From: Tannerellaceae bacterium
Lineage (GTDB): Bacteria > Bacteroidota > Bacteroidia > Bacteroidales > Tannerellaceae
NCBI GenBank assembly: GCA_031266215.1
Contig: JAISBL010000091.1
Coordinates: forward strand, 1-35,411
Reading direction: 5' to 3'
DNA length: 35,411 nt
The position numbers and the translations under genes are program-made. Below, in pieces: positions 17,294 through 26,893 of the stretch. The notes beneath the pieces were generated by a model. The model did not search any database and was not told the DNA's origin. It saw nothing but the letters and a program-made list of their open reading frames with translations. Positions within the stretch are counted from its first letter, which is position 1, and each line of letters opens with the position of its first letter.

Positions 17294-19141
17294 ATGAAAG
17301 ATTTCCTTAACATCCTCCGTCGATTTATTCCTCCTTATAAGAGGTTTCTGGCGTTCAATGTCTTTTTCAATATATTATCGGCTATACTTAACCTTTTTTC
17401 TTTCGCCCTGATCATTCCTATACTTAATATACTGTTCAAGACCGACGATGTGGTTTACAGTTACATGGAATGGGTGTGGAATCCATACTCATGGGATGCA
17501 TGGAAGGACACGCCCGGACTGCTGAAAAATAATTTCTTTGCCTTTGTGACAAGCCTTATCGAAACCCGCGGAGGTTCGTTCACCCTCATCGTGCTCGGCC
17601 TCTTCCTGGTAGTGATGACATTCCTGAAAGCGACAGCCACATACTTCGCATTCTTTACGATGATACCAATACGCACCGGGGTGGTTCGCGACATACGCAA
17701 CCGCATAAACCATAAGATAACACAACTGTCACTCGGTTTCTTTTCCGAAGAACGCAAGGGCGACATACTGGCGCGCGTCTCGGGTGATGTGAATGAGATA
17801 GAGACATCTATCATGAGTTCGCTCGACATGCTGTTCAAGAATCCTATCCTAATCACGATATACATCGTCGGGATGGTCATTATAAGTTGGCAACTGACGC
17901 TCTTTGTCCTTATCCTCCTGCCGGTAGCCGGCTACATCATGGGGCAGGTGGGCAAAACGCTAAAGCGCAGATCGCTCATCGGGCAGGAACAATGGGGGTA
18001 CCTGATGAGTCAGATCGAGGAGACTCTGAGCGGCTTGCGCATCATAAAAGCCTTTAATGCCGAAAAGAAGATACAGGAGCGCTTCGAGAGAAGTAATGAC
18101 ACCTTCCGCCGGACTACCAACCGGATATACCGCCGCCAGCAGATGTCGCAGCCGATGAGCGAGTTCCTCGGAACCGTCACGATAGCCATTGTACTATGGT
18201 ATGGGGGAAGCCTGATACTGAGCGATAACAGTTCGATCGACGCCTCTACGTTCATATATTACCTGGTCATCTTTTACAGCGTCATAAACCCGGCCAAAGA
18301 CCTCAGCAGGGCGGTCTACGCCATACAGAAAGGCCTGGCTTCGATGATACGCATAGACAAGATACTCATGGCCGAGACTGACATCAAAGACCCCGGAACG
18401 CCGCTGCCAGTCAGTCTGGAAGACCGTATTGAGTACAGGGATGTATGGTTTAAGTACCGGAACGACTGGATACTGAAGGGGATCAACCTCACAGTGCGCA
18501 AAGGGAAAACCGTTGCCCTCGTAGGCCAGTCGGGCTCAGGGAAAAGCACACTGGTGGATCTGCTGCCCCGCTTTTACGACGTAAACAAGGGCAGTATCAC
18601 AATTGACGGCATAGACGTAAGAGACACGACGCTTCACCGGTTACGTGCGCTGATGGGCAACGTAAACCAGGAGGCAATACTCTTTAACGACACGTTTTTT
18701 AATAACATAGCCTTTGGCGTGGACAGCGCCACGCAGGCTCAGGTAGAGAGCGCAGCCCGGGTGGCCAACGCCCATGATTTCATAATGGCCGCCGCACATG
18801 GTTACGACACCTCCATAGGCGACCGTGGAAGCAAGCTGTCCGGCGGACAGAGGCAACGCCTTAGCATTGCCCGCGCGATACTGAAGAACCCTGCCATCCT
18901 GATACTCGACGAGGCTACCTCGGCGCTCGACACAGAGTCGGAACGGCTGGTGCAGGAGGCGCTTGAGAACCTGATGAAGAACCGCACGACCATCGTCATC
19001 GCACACCGGCTGTCTACTATCCGCAACGCCGACGAGATATGCGTGATGCATGAGGGCGAAATCGTAGAACAGGGCAGGCACGAAGACCTCCTCGCCCGTA
19101 ACGGATACTACAAACGCCTGTGCGATATGCAAAGCTTTTGA
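17294..19141 (+). CDS. MsbA-like ABC exporter (fused permease/ATPase)
   Basis: Six-TM domain; Walker A VGQSGSGKSTLVD, LSGGQRQRLSIARAI, Walker B ILILDEATSALD. Confidence 0.96.
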   Translation: MKDFLNILRRFIPPYKRFLAFNVFFNILSAILNLFSFALIIPILNILFKTDDVVYSYMEWVWNPYSWDAWKDTPGLLKNNFFAFVTSLIETRGGSFTLIVLGLFLVVMTFLKATATYFAFFTMIPIRTGVVRDIRNRINHKITQLSLGFFSEERKGDILARVSGDVNEIETSIMSSLDMLFKNPILITIYIVGMVIISWQLTLFVLILLPVAGYIMGQVGKTLKRRSLIGQEQWGYLMSQIEETLSGLRIIKAFNAEKKIQERFERSNDTFRRTTNRIYRRQQMSQPMSEFLGTVTIAIVLWYGGSLILSDNSSIDASTFIYYLVIFYSVINPAKDLSRAVYAIQKGLASMIRIDKILMAETDIKDPGTPLPVSLEDRIEYRDVWFKYRNDWILKGINLTVRKGKTVALVGQSGSGKSTLVDLLPRFYDVNKGSITIDGIDVRDTTLHRLRALMGNVNQEAILFNDTFFNNIAFGVDSATQAQVESAARVANAHDFIMAAAHGYDTSIGDRGSKLSGGQRQRLSIARAILKNPAILILDEATSALDTESERLVQEALENLMKNRTTIVIAHRLSTIRNADEICVMHEGEIVEQGRHEDLLARNGYYKRLCDMQSF

Positions 19142-19171
19142 ACCCAATAATCATAATACCCTCCACACACC

Positions 19172-21622
19172 ATGAAAAACAACTGCATCCTATCCCTCTC
19201 ACTGTTTTTCTTCCTTGCCGGGTGCACCCTGCCGGAAGCCGGTAAAGAACGACACCTGTCTTATCACTTTGACGCTCCTGCACGCATATGGGAAGAATCT
19301 CTCCCGCTTGGTAACGGCCGCATCGGCATGATGCCCGACGGCGGCACAGACCGTGAAAATATCGTACTGAACGAAATATCCCTCTGGTCGGGAAGCCGGC
19401 AGGATGCCGATAATCCATACGCAGGCTGGTCTTTGCCCAATATCCGCCGGATGCTCTTTCAGGGGCGTAATGACGAGGCGCAGGAGCTTATGTATAAAAC
19501 CTTCGTATGCAAAGGTCCGGGCAGCGGACAGGGCAATGGCGCCAACACTCCCTACGGAAGCTACCAGATGCTGGCTAACCTTGTCTTCAGTTACACCTAC
19601 CCTCAGGCCGGCGGGTATGACCCGGTCTCCGACTACCGCCGTGAACTAAGTCTGGACGAAGCCACGGCTAAGGTCTCGTTCCGGAAAGGCCCGGCCCGCT
19701 ATAGTCGCGAAGCATTCACCTCCTTCGCCGGAGATATGGGAGTTATACATCTCAGTGCCGATACAGCCGGGGCGCTGAACTTCTCCGTCGGGATGAACCG
19801 CCCCGAACGCTCCGAAACCGCCGCTTACGGTAAGGACCTGGTTCTGCGCGGACAGCTTAATAACGGTACCGACGGACGTGGTATGCGCTACGCCGCCCGT
19901 CTGCGCGTTGCACTGCCCGGAGGAAGAGGAACGCTGTCGGTTTCAGACACCGCTATTTCCGTCAGTGACGCCTCGGAGGCAATTGTCTTTGTCAGCATGG
20001 CCACGGATTACTTCGGCGCCGACCCCGACGATCGCGTACTGTCCCTGCTCGACGCTTCCGCAAGTAAAGACATCCAGGCGCTCAGGGAAGAGCACACAGC
20101 CGCTTACGCCCGGCTGTTTGAAAGGGTTGACCTCGATCTGGGGCGGCGCGACGAGAAGGAGGTACTGCCGATAGACCGCCGGCTGGCCGCTTTTGAGAAA
20201 GATCACGACGATCCCGGCCTGATCGCCCTCTACTTCCAGATGGGCCGTTACCTTCTGATCTCATCAACACGGCCCGGCCTGTTACCCCCAAATTTGCAGG
20301 GACTGTGGGCAAATACCATACGAACGCCCTGGAACGGGGATTACCATCTTAACATCAACCTGCAGATGAATCTCTGGCCTGCCGAGGTAACAAACCTCCC
20401 GGAGTTGCATCTCCCAATGATAGAATGGACTAAACAGCAGGCGCCCGGCGGAGAGCAAACGGCCAGAGTCTACTATAACTCCCGCGGCTGGGTCACACAT
20501 ATTCTTGGTAATCCGTGGAACTTTACCGCTCCGGGCGAACATCCTTCCTGGGGAGCTACCAACACCTCGGCCGCATGGCTCTGCGCACACCTGTACGACC
20601 ACTACCTTTACTCCCGCGACAGGGAGTACCTCGAAGATGTATACCCGGTGATCAGGGGCGCTGCATTATTCTTCGCAGACATGCTGACCGAAGACCCTCG
20701 CAGCCACTATCTGGTGACAGCTCCCACTACTTCGCCTGAGAATGCTTTCCTGTTTAATGACAGTCAGGTCAGCGTATGCGCCGGCTCTACGATGGACAAC
20801 CAGATCATTCGCGAACTGTTTGACAACACCATCGCCGCCGCCTCCGTCCTGGCTCTGGATACTGCCTTTTCGGAAGAACTGGCTGCAAAGCGCGCCCGTC
20901 TTATGCCTACAACCATCGGGGAGGACGGGCGTATAATGGAATGGCTTGAGCCTTTTACAGAGGCCGAGCCGAACCACCGCCACGTATCACACCTGTACGG
21001 GCTTTATCCCGGCCATGAAATATCTCCGGACGATACGCCCGAACTGGCCGCCGCCGCCCGCCGGACGCTCGAAGCACGCGGGGATAAAAGTACGGGCTGG
21101 TCGATGGCATGGAAGATAAACTTCTGGGCGCGCCTGCATGACGGCGAGCATGCCTATAAGCTGCTGTGCGACCTGCTGGCGCCTGCCATAAGACCGGATG
21201 CAGACGGACGGCGGCGGCATGAAGGCGGAACGGCCCCCAACCTCTTCTGCATGCATCCGCCTTTCCAGATAGACGGTAACCTTGGCTCCTGCGCCGGCAT
21301 AGCCGGGATGCTTATCCACAGCCGTCCTGACGGCAGGATAGAGTTTCTTCCGGCCATTCCCGCAGCCTGGGCTGACGGCAGTTTCAGCGGACTGAAGGCG
21401 CATGGCGGCGCAGAGGTCTCGGCCGCATGGAAGGGCGGTATGCTTACCGAAGCTTCGTTACACGCCACGGCCCCGTTTGCCTACAGCATCAGGCTGCCCG
21501 GCAATTCCGCCGACATGCGTATAGCCATCAACCATACCGCCGTATCTCTCCCGGTAGTCAATGGAGTGTTAGATGTAAATATGCAATCCGGTGACATCCT
21601 CTCGCTGGTATTTTCAGACTAG
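19172..21622 (+). CDS. GH95-family glycosidase (alpha-L-fucosidase-type)
   Basis: FDAPARIWEESLPLGNGRIGMMPDGGTDRENIVLNEISLWSG, LLPPNLQGLWANTIRTPWNGDYHLNINLQMNLWPAEVTNL; lipobox FLAGC. Confidence 0.94.
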   Translation: MKNNCILSLSLFFFLAGCTLPEAGKERHLSYHFDAPARIWEESLPLGNGRIGMMPDGGTDRENIVLNEISLWSGSRQDADNPYAGWSLPNIRRMLFQGRNDEAQELMYKTFVCKGPGSGQGNGANTPYGSYQMLANLVFSYTYPQAGGYDPVSDYRRELSLDEATAKVSFRKGPARYSREAFTSFAGDMGVIHLSADTAGALNFSVGMNRPERSETAAYGKDLVLRGQLNNGTDGRGMRYAARLRVALPGGRGTLSVSDTAISVSDASEAIVFVSMATDYFGADPDDRVLSLLDASASKDIQALREEHTAAYARLFERVDLDLGRRDEKEVLPIDRRLAAFEKDHDDPGLIALYFQMGRYLLISSTRPGLLPPNLQGLWANTIRTPWNGDYHLNINLQMNLWPAEVTNLPELHLPMIEWTKQQAPGGEQTARVYYNSRGWVTHILGNPWNFTAPGEHPSWGATNTSAAWLCAHLYDHYLYSRDREYLEDVYPVIRGAALFFADMLTEDPRSHYLVTAPTTSPENAFLFNDSQVSVCAGSTMDNQIIRELFDNTIAAASVLALDTAFSEELAAKRARLMPTTIGEDGRIMEWLEPFTEAEPNHRHVSHLYGLYPGHEISPDDTPELAAAARRTLEARGDKSTGWSMAWKINFWARLHDGEHAYKLLCDLLAPAIRPDADGRRRHEGGTAPNLFCMHPPFQIDGNLGSCAGIAGMLIHSRPDGRIEFLPAIPAAWADGSFSGLKAHGGAEVSAAWKGGMLTEASLHATAPFAYSIRLPGNSADMRIAINHTAVSLPVVNGVLDVNMQSGDILSLVFSD

Positions 21623-21799
21623 CACCGCAAGCGCTGCGCATACATCCTTTAATGACCGGACGATGCCATGTCATCTTTGTTTGCAAGAACATGTAAATAT
21701 TGTTATGTAGCCTGAGTTTGATGTAAGAATATCAGCCTGATAAATACGTGAGAGAGTGCCTGAACTTTCATCATCTATGTACGGAACTGTTTCCGATAA

Positions 21800-21914
21800 G
21801 GTAAGACCGGCTTACCAGCTATGGTAAGACACACTTACCAACTCAGGTAAGACACACTTACCAGCTCAGGTAAGGCCGGCTTACCAGATAAGGGAAGACC
21901 GACTTACCGGCTAA
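21800..21914. repeat. Array 4: five 23-bp units, GGTAAG-N5-CTTACC + 6-nt spacer
   Basis: Units at 21800, 21823, 21846, 21869, 21892 in exact 23-bp register; decayed units on both sides. Confidence 0.96.
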
Positions 21915-21976
21915 GGCAACTGATGATCCCGGTAATGAGACGCCGGCTCACTCGGTAAGGTTTTTTGGTGTGTGCT

Positions 21977-22024
21977 GACGCCGGAAGGCGTCTTAGATGG
22001 CTAACCCTGCGCCCTTCAGGGCGC
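21977..22024. other. Two adjacent perfect hairpins: GACGCC-GGAA-GGCGTC and GCGCCC-TTCA-GGGCGC
   Basis: Perfect 6-bp stems with 4-nt loops at 21977-21992 and 22009-22024. Confidence 0.7.
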
Positions 22025-22376
22025 AGCCCGGGGCAGAGCAGTCAGCCACCTGCAGAACTGCGAAGCTGTTCAACAGGGGTGTGTTTTGCCGTGGCTTTCG
22101 GATGGGTGATGCCTTACGCCTCTACATTTTCCCTCTCGCTATTGATGCAATTTCACCTCACGGACTGTTGTTTATGGGTTTATCGAATTATGGGTTAAAA
22201 TACCGGTCCACATCAGCCAGTGAGCGTAGCCGGCTATGGTGGAAATATGCACGGGATGATATGATGAATATCTGTACTGATCTGATGCCGTAAAAGATGA
22301 ATTATCGGGACGGAAACAGCGTGGCGGAGATGAACTTCCGGGATGGTTTTAGTTAGGGTAAATCGTTGTTATACAG

Positions 22377-22384
22377 TACTTTTG
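22377..22384 (+). promoter_or_regulatory. TACTTTTG (-7 type) upstream of fimbrillin-like gene
   Basis: TAnnTTTG match 26 bp upstream of the ATG. Confidence 0.4.
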
Positions 22385-22409
22385 AGCCGTAATTTTAAAT
22401 CATTTAAAC

Positions 22410-23357
22410 ATGAAACATTTTGGTTTTGTTCTTGTGGCGACCATCATCGCCACCTCCGCCTCCAGCAGGGCGGGCGATCCTGAAGAAGGAGGCGTAACTA
22501 TCGAAAAAGGACGGCTCGCCTTCATCCTTCCCGATGCCGGGAGGGCAGTTACTTATGCCGTCGGCGAAGGCGACGAAAACGGCGCCGATAATGATCTCCT
22601 CGGCATTTACATGTTTGACGCGGAGAGTAAATTCATCAGCCGTACTACGCATACCTACGGCGATGGTGAGTCGGTGAGCGAAGGGCGTAAGTTCACTGTC
22701 TCCGTCACCGGTACGGGAGAAAGACGGTTTGTCTTCGTCAAAGCTCCTGCCGATTATTTACTGCCTACTCTTACCGCAGGGTCGTCAACTGTCACGGAAA
22801 TGGCCGGCATAGTTACGCCGGCTTACAACGCCGGCACTCCGCTCACGGCTCCTTTTGTGATGTCTAACGCTCTGGCCTCCGATCAGCCATACGTAAAAGT
22901 AACGGATATAGAAATCCAGTCCGGCGATATCACTGTATCGCTCAAACGGCGTGTGGCAAGGTTTGACGTTATTGCAGATGGTATCACTATTACTAATGTG
23001 AGTATCACTAACGCCGCTCCTACGGGCAGGGTACTGGATAACAGCAACACCGTGGCTGCGCCTCTTGCCGGCGGGCTTACTTACACGATCGCGGGAGGAA
23101 GTCTGGCTAACGAAGGTAAGAGTTTCTACCTCTATCCCACTACACTTGGGGCAGGCAGTACGGGTACTGTTATTACCGTCACGGTTGAGAGCAAGACGTA
23201 CTCTATCACCCTTGCCAACGATCAGCCGATAGAGGCTAACAAACTGTACAGGATAATCGTCGCCCAGAGTGCAACAGACTCCAGCCTTAGCTTTAAGCTT
23301 GTGGTGGCTGACTGGACCAGTGACGATATCTACGACCTGCCTGCCTTTGAAGACTGA
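22410..23357 (+). CDS. Fimbrillin (FimA/Mfa)-like secreted protein
   Basis: Fimbrillin-style pattern: LGIYMFDAESKFISRTTH, FVKAPADYLLPTL, VSLKRRVARFDVIADGITITNVSITNA, LYPTTLGAGSTGTVITVTV, PIEANKLYRIIVAQ. Confidence 0.7.
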   Translation: MKHFGFVLVATIIATSASSRAGDPEEGGVTIEKGRLAFILPDAGRAVTYAVGEGDENGADNDLLGIYMFDAESKFISRTTHTYGDGESVSEGRKFTVSVTGTGERRFVFVKAPADYLLPTLTAGSSTVTEMAGIVTPAYNAGTPLTAPFVMSNALASDQPYVKVTDIEIQSGDITVSLKRRVARFDVIADGITITNVSITNAAPTGRVLDNSNTVAAPLAGGLTYTIAGGSLANEGKSFYLYPTTLGAGSTGTVITVTVESKTYSITLANDQPIEANKLYRIIVAQSATDSSLSFKLVVADWTSDDIYDLPAFED

Positions 23358-23383
23358 AGCCCGCGCCCTGGTTTAACGTAAGC

Positions 23384-23636
23384 GACAGAACGTCTCTGTA
23401 TTATGCGACAGAGACGCTCTGTCCAGTGCGACAGAGACGCTCTCTCTTATACGACAGAGACGTTCTCTCTTATGCGACAGAGACGTTCTCTCCTATGCGA
23501 CAGAGGCGCTCTCTCTTATGCGACAGAGACGCTCTCTCTTATGCGACAGAGACGCTCTCTCTTATGCGACAGAGACGCTCTGCCTTACGCGACAGAGACG
23601 CTCTCTCTTATGCGACAGAGACGCTCTGTCCAGTGC
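23384..23636. repeat. Array 5: eleven 23-bp units, GACAGA-GACGC-TCTSTC + 6-nt spacer (ttatgc/cagtgc)
   Basis: Eleven units from 23384 to 23614 in exact 23-bp register. Confidence 0.97.
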
Positions 23637-23955
23637 GACTCATGCCTGTTTTCTTTTCTTAGCTATAACCTGCACTGACAGACTGGCGGCTGAAATACAT
23701 TTATTTTTATTCTATTTCCTTTTGCTTATAATCCCTTATCCCAGGTTTAAAGCTGATGATTATTACACGGGATTCGGAACAAATATTTAGAAACCGACAA
23801 TAAAACAATAGAAGTTATTACCGCATTGAAATGGCTTCGGAACCTGCACAGGCCCTGAACCCGTCATTGGTCCTGAAAGCGGTTGCAATCAATCCGGCAG
23901 GCACGATTTTCGACCATAAAGCTGAAATTGTTACATGGCTCACAGAAATATATTA

Positions 23956-23963
23956 TATCTTTG
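23956..23963 (+). promoter_or_regulatory. TATCTTTG (-7 type) upstream of M16 peptidase
   Basis: TAnnTTTG located inside the longest ORF but upstream of ATG 24009. Confidence 0.5.
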
Positions 23964-24008
23964 CCGCAATGTAAATATGTAATGAATTGCAATAAATGGG
24001 AGTGTCTA

Positions 24009-26891
24009 ATGAAATATTTGATAAGTGTGACGTTGTTTTTAAGTAGTGCAAATATATTGCCGGCTCAACTGCCTGCGCCTCTTCAGGTAAAAGAATACAA
24101 ACTAAGTAATGGATTGACAGTCTGGCTCAATGAAGATCACAGCCAGCCTAAAATATTTGGCGCCGTCGTAGTGAAAGCCGGTGCGAAGGATACGCCCGAT
24201 ACAGGTATCGCCCATTATTTTGAACACATGATGTTTAAAGGGACCGACAAGATAGGCACGATAAATTATATCGCCGAAAAAGCCCTGATCGACTCGATTG
24301 TCGCACGGTATGACGAATTATCGCTGACAAAAGATGAGAAAGAACGTTTGCGTATTCAGCGGGAAATAAACCGGTTCAACATACAGGCGTCGGACTATAC
24401 CATACCTAATGAATTTAACCGCCTGATATCACGCTACGGCGGGACGCGTCTGAACGCCGGCACGTCTTATGATTATACGGTATATTACAATACGTTTTCA
24501 CCCCAATACATAGCACAATGGGCGGAACTGAACAGCGAACGGTTGCTTAATCCCGTCTTCCGCATGTTTCAGACGGAGCTTGAAACGGTCTACGAGGAAA
24601 AAAACATGTACCGCGACGCTGTGGGGCGCGATGCAATGGAAAAGGTGTTGGAACGTTTCTTCCATCCCCACCCATATGCCTATCCCATAATCGGAAGCAC
24701 CCAATACCTGAAGAACCCGCGCCTGTCGGAAATGGCGGAGTTTTTTGACGACTATTACGTGGCCTCCAATATGGGACTGATCCTTAGCGGCGACTTTGAT
24801 CCCGGGACGACACTGCCTATACTGGAAGCCGCCTTTTCGCGCATACGCGACAAAAAGGTTCCTGAAAAGAAAAAGGCAGATATTCCTCCTTTCCGGGGAG
24901 AAGAAAAGTTTCAGGTACGCGTCCCGGTGCCTTTGGTAAAAATAGCAGCCTTTGCATTCAGAAGCGTCCCCGCTAATCATCCGGATCAGGTTGCGCTGAA
25001 CATCGTTGTTGGTTTGCTGAACAACTCTAACGGTACCGGATACTTTGACAGGCTGATGGTAAACCATAAGCTTATGGGCGCCATGACGATCAGCGAGAGC
25101 TTCAACGACGCCGGCGTATTGGGCGTTATTGTCATACCCAAATTAGTGTTTCAATCGCTTGCCAGTGCGAAAGAGCTGGTATGGAATGAAATAGAGCGAA
25201 TCAAGAACGGAGACTTCAGCGACGAAACGTTCAACAGCCTCAAACTCGAACAGAAACGTAAGTATGTTTCGCGCCTGGAAGATATCAATTCGCGCTCGGA
25301 AATGATGATATCACTCTTCTCGCAGGGTAAATCGTGGAACGCCTATGTGGATGAATCCGAACGCATAAATGAGTTGACAAAAGAAGACGTAGTGGCAACC
25401 GCCCGGAAATACTTCACCGAAAACTACCTGTATGTAACAAAGAAGACAGGAAAATATCCGAAAGATAACCTGCCCAAACCTGATTTTCAACCTGTGGTGC
25501 CGCGGAATGCGGAATTGTCTTCGGAATATGCCCGGGGACTGGAGCGGCTGCCTGTAAAAGAGATTGTACCCCGCTTCATTGATTTTAAAAATGATGTAAA
25601 TATACTCCCACTCTCGCCTCTGGCTAAACTGTATGCGTCAACCAATACGGTGAATGATATTTTCACGCTTGATATTTCGTTCGGCATCGGCAAGACAGAG
25701 CGCCCGGAGCTGACTCAGTTAACTTCATACCTTTCGCTCTTGGGAACGGAAGATTTGTCGTTCGAAAAGTTTCGCGAAGCATTGCAGACGTTGGCCGGCA
25801 CCATGTCGTTTGAAGCAGGCAGCAACCGGTTTGTTATCAAAGTCAGCGGTTTCGACGCCAATTTCGACGCAACACTGGCCCTCGTTTCATCTTTTATGCA
25901 ACGCGCAAAAGCAGAAAACAAAAAGTTGAAACAATTGATAGACGAAGAGAAGGTCGTTAAAAAGACATTCTATAAATCAACCGATAACCTGGCGCAGGCT
26001 TTACTTGAAAAGGTAAAGAACGGAGAAAAGTCATCCTATCTGAATAAACTATCCATTCAGGACATTAAAAAACTGAAGGGAGAAGACCTGATTGAGGTAT
26101 TCCGTAACACACAGAAGGTTGAATGTGATATATATTATTGCGGTACGCTGCCCGCCGGGGAAGTGTCCGGATGCATACGCAAACACATCAATGTAGATGG
26201 CATAACTGTAGCTTCGAACTCACCTGTTTACCGTCCGCTGACAGATTATCCGGAGCCAACTGTGTATTTATGCGACATGCCTGACGCCACACAAAGTATC
26301 CTTTTCAGCTATGTGAAAGGAGACGGATTGACTGATGAATCAGACCGCAATGCGGCAAAGCTATTCTCCGGCTATTTTGGCGGTGACATGTCTTCACTTA
26401 TGTTTCAGGAAATCCGCGAATTTCGTTCACTTGCCTATCGCACAAGCGGAAGATATACCATATTGCCTCTGAACCTGCAGGATAAGCCCGGAGAGTTCAC
26501 CGCAATGCTTTCCACGCAGAGTGATAAAACGATAGACGCCCTCACCGTATTGGACGGGCTTATCCGTGAAATGCCCATGAATCCCGAACGTCTGCCGGCC
26601 GTCAAACAATCACTTATCAATCAGTCGGTGAACGATTACCCCACATTCAGAAAAATCCCTGAGCGCATAGCCTCCCTGTTGAACGAAGGCTACCATTCGG
26701 ATCCAAACGAGACTTTAATGACAGGCCTCTCCAAAATGGAGATGAGCGACATAGCCCGTTTTTACGAAAAGAATATAAAAGGTCGCCCCATCATCTATAT
26801 AATAGTAGGCAACTCCCGTAAAATAGACATGGAGAAACTCTCCGAATTTGGAAAAGTAATAAAGGTAAAGAAGGAAGAACTGTACAATTAA
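24009..26891 (+). CDS. M16-family zinc metallopeptidase (two-domain, exported)
   Basis: HYFEHMMFKGT (HxxEH), second E motif region, 960 aa; signal peptide MKYLISVTLFLSSANILPAQ. The ORF track start (23883) is likely too early. Confidence 0.93.
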   Translation: MKYLISVTLFLSSANILPAQLPAPLQVKEYKLSNGLTVWLNEDHSQPKIFGAVVVKAGAKDTPDTGIAHYFEHMMFKGTDKIGTINYIAEKALIDSIVARYDELSLTKDEKERLRIQREINRFNIQASDYTIPNEFNRLISRYGGTRLNAGTSYDYTVYYNTFSPQYIAQWAELNSERLLNPVFRMFQTELETVYEEKNMYRDAVGRDAMEKVLERFFHPHPYAYPIIGSTQYLKNPRLSEMAEFFDDYYVASNMGLILSGDFDPGTTLPILEAAFSRIRDKKVPEKKKADIPPFRGEEKFQVRVPVPLVKIAAFAFRSVPANHPDQVALNIVVGLLNNSNGTGYFDRLMVNHKLMGAMTISESFNDAGVLGVIVIPKLVFQSLASAKELVWNEIERIKNGDFSDETFNSLKLEQKRKYVSRLEDINSRSEMMISLFSQGKSWNAYVDESERINELTKEDVVATARKYFTENYLYVTKKTGKYPKDNLPKPDFQPVVPRNAELSSEYARGLERLPVKEIVPRFIDFKNDVNILPLSPLAKLYASTNTVNDIFTLDISFGIGKTERPELTQLTSYLSLLGTEDLSFEKFREALQTLAGTMSFEAGSNRFVIKVSGFDANFDATLALVSSFMQRAKAENKKLKQLIDEEKVVKKTFYKSTDNLAQALLEKVKNGEKSSYLNKLSIQDIKKLKGEDLIEVFRNTQKVECDIYYCGTLPAGEVSGCIRKHINVDGITVASNSPVYRPLTDYPEPTVYLCDMPDATQSILFSYVKGDGLTDESDRNAAKLFSGYFGGDMSSLMFQEIREFRSLAYRTSGRYTILPLNLQDKPGEFTAMLSTQSDKTIDALTVLDGLIREMPMNPERLPAVKQSLINQSVNDYPTFRKIPERIASLLNEGYHSDPNETLMTGLSKMEMSDIARFYEKNIKGRPIIYIIVGNSRKIDMEKLSEFGKVIKVKKEELYN

Positions 26892-26893
26892 CT

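Noticed and set aside
16829-23636. CRISPR array interpretation of the tandem repeats
   Set aside because: Units are contiguous 21- or 23-mers with at most 6-nt, non-unique spacers; no cas genes in the window.
23403-23790. ORFs of 91, 78 and 90 aa over array 5
   Set aside because: Products are the 23-bp repeat read in rotating frames; no domain or independent start signal.
23883-24008. N-terminal extension of the M16 ORF
   Set aside because: TATCTTTG -7 element lies inside it and a good signal peptide starts at ATG 24009.
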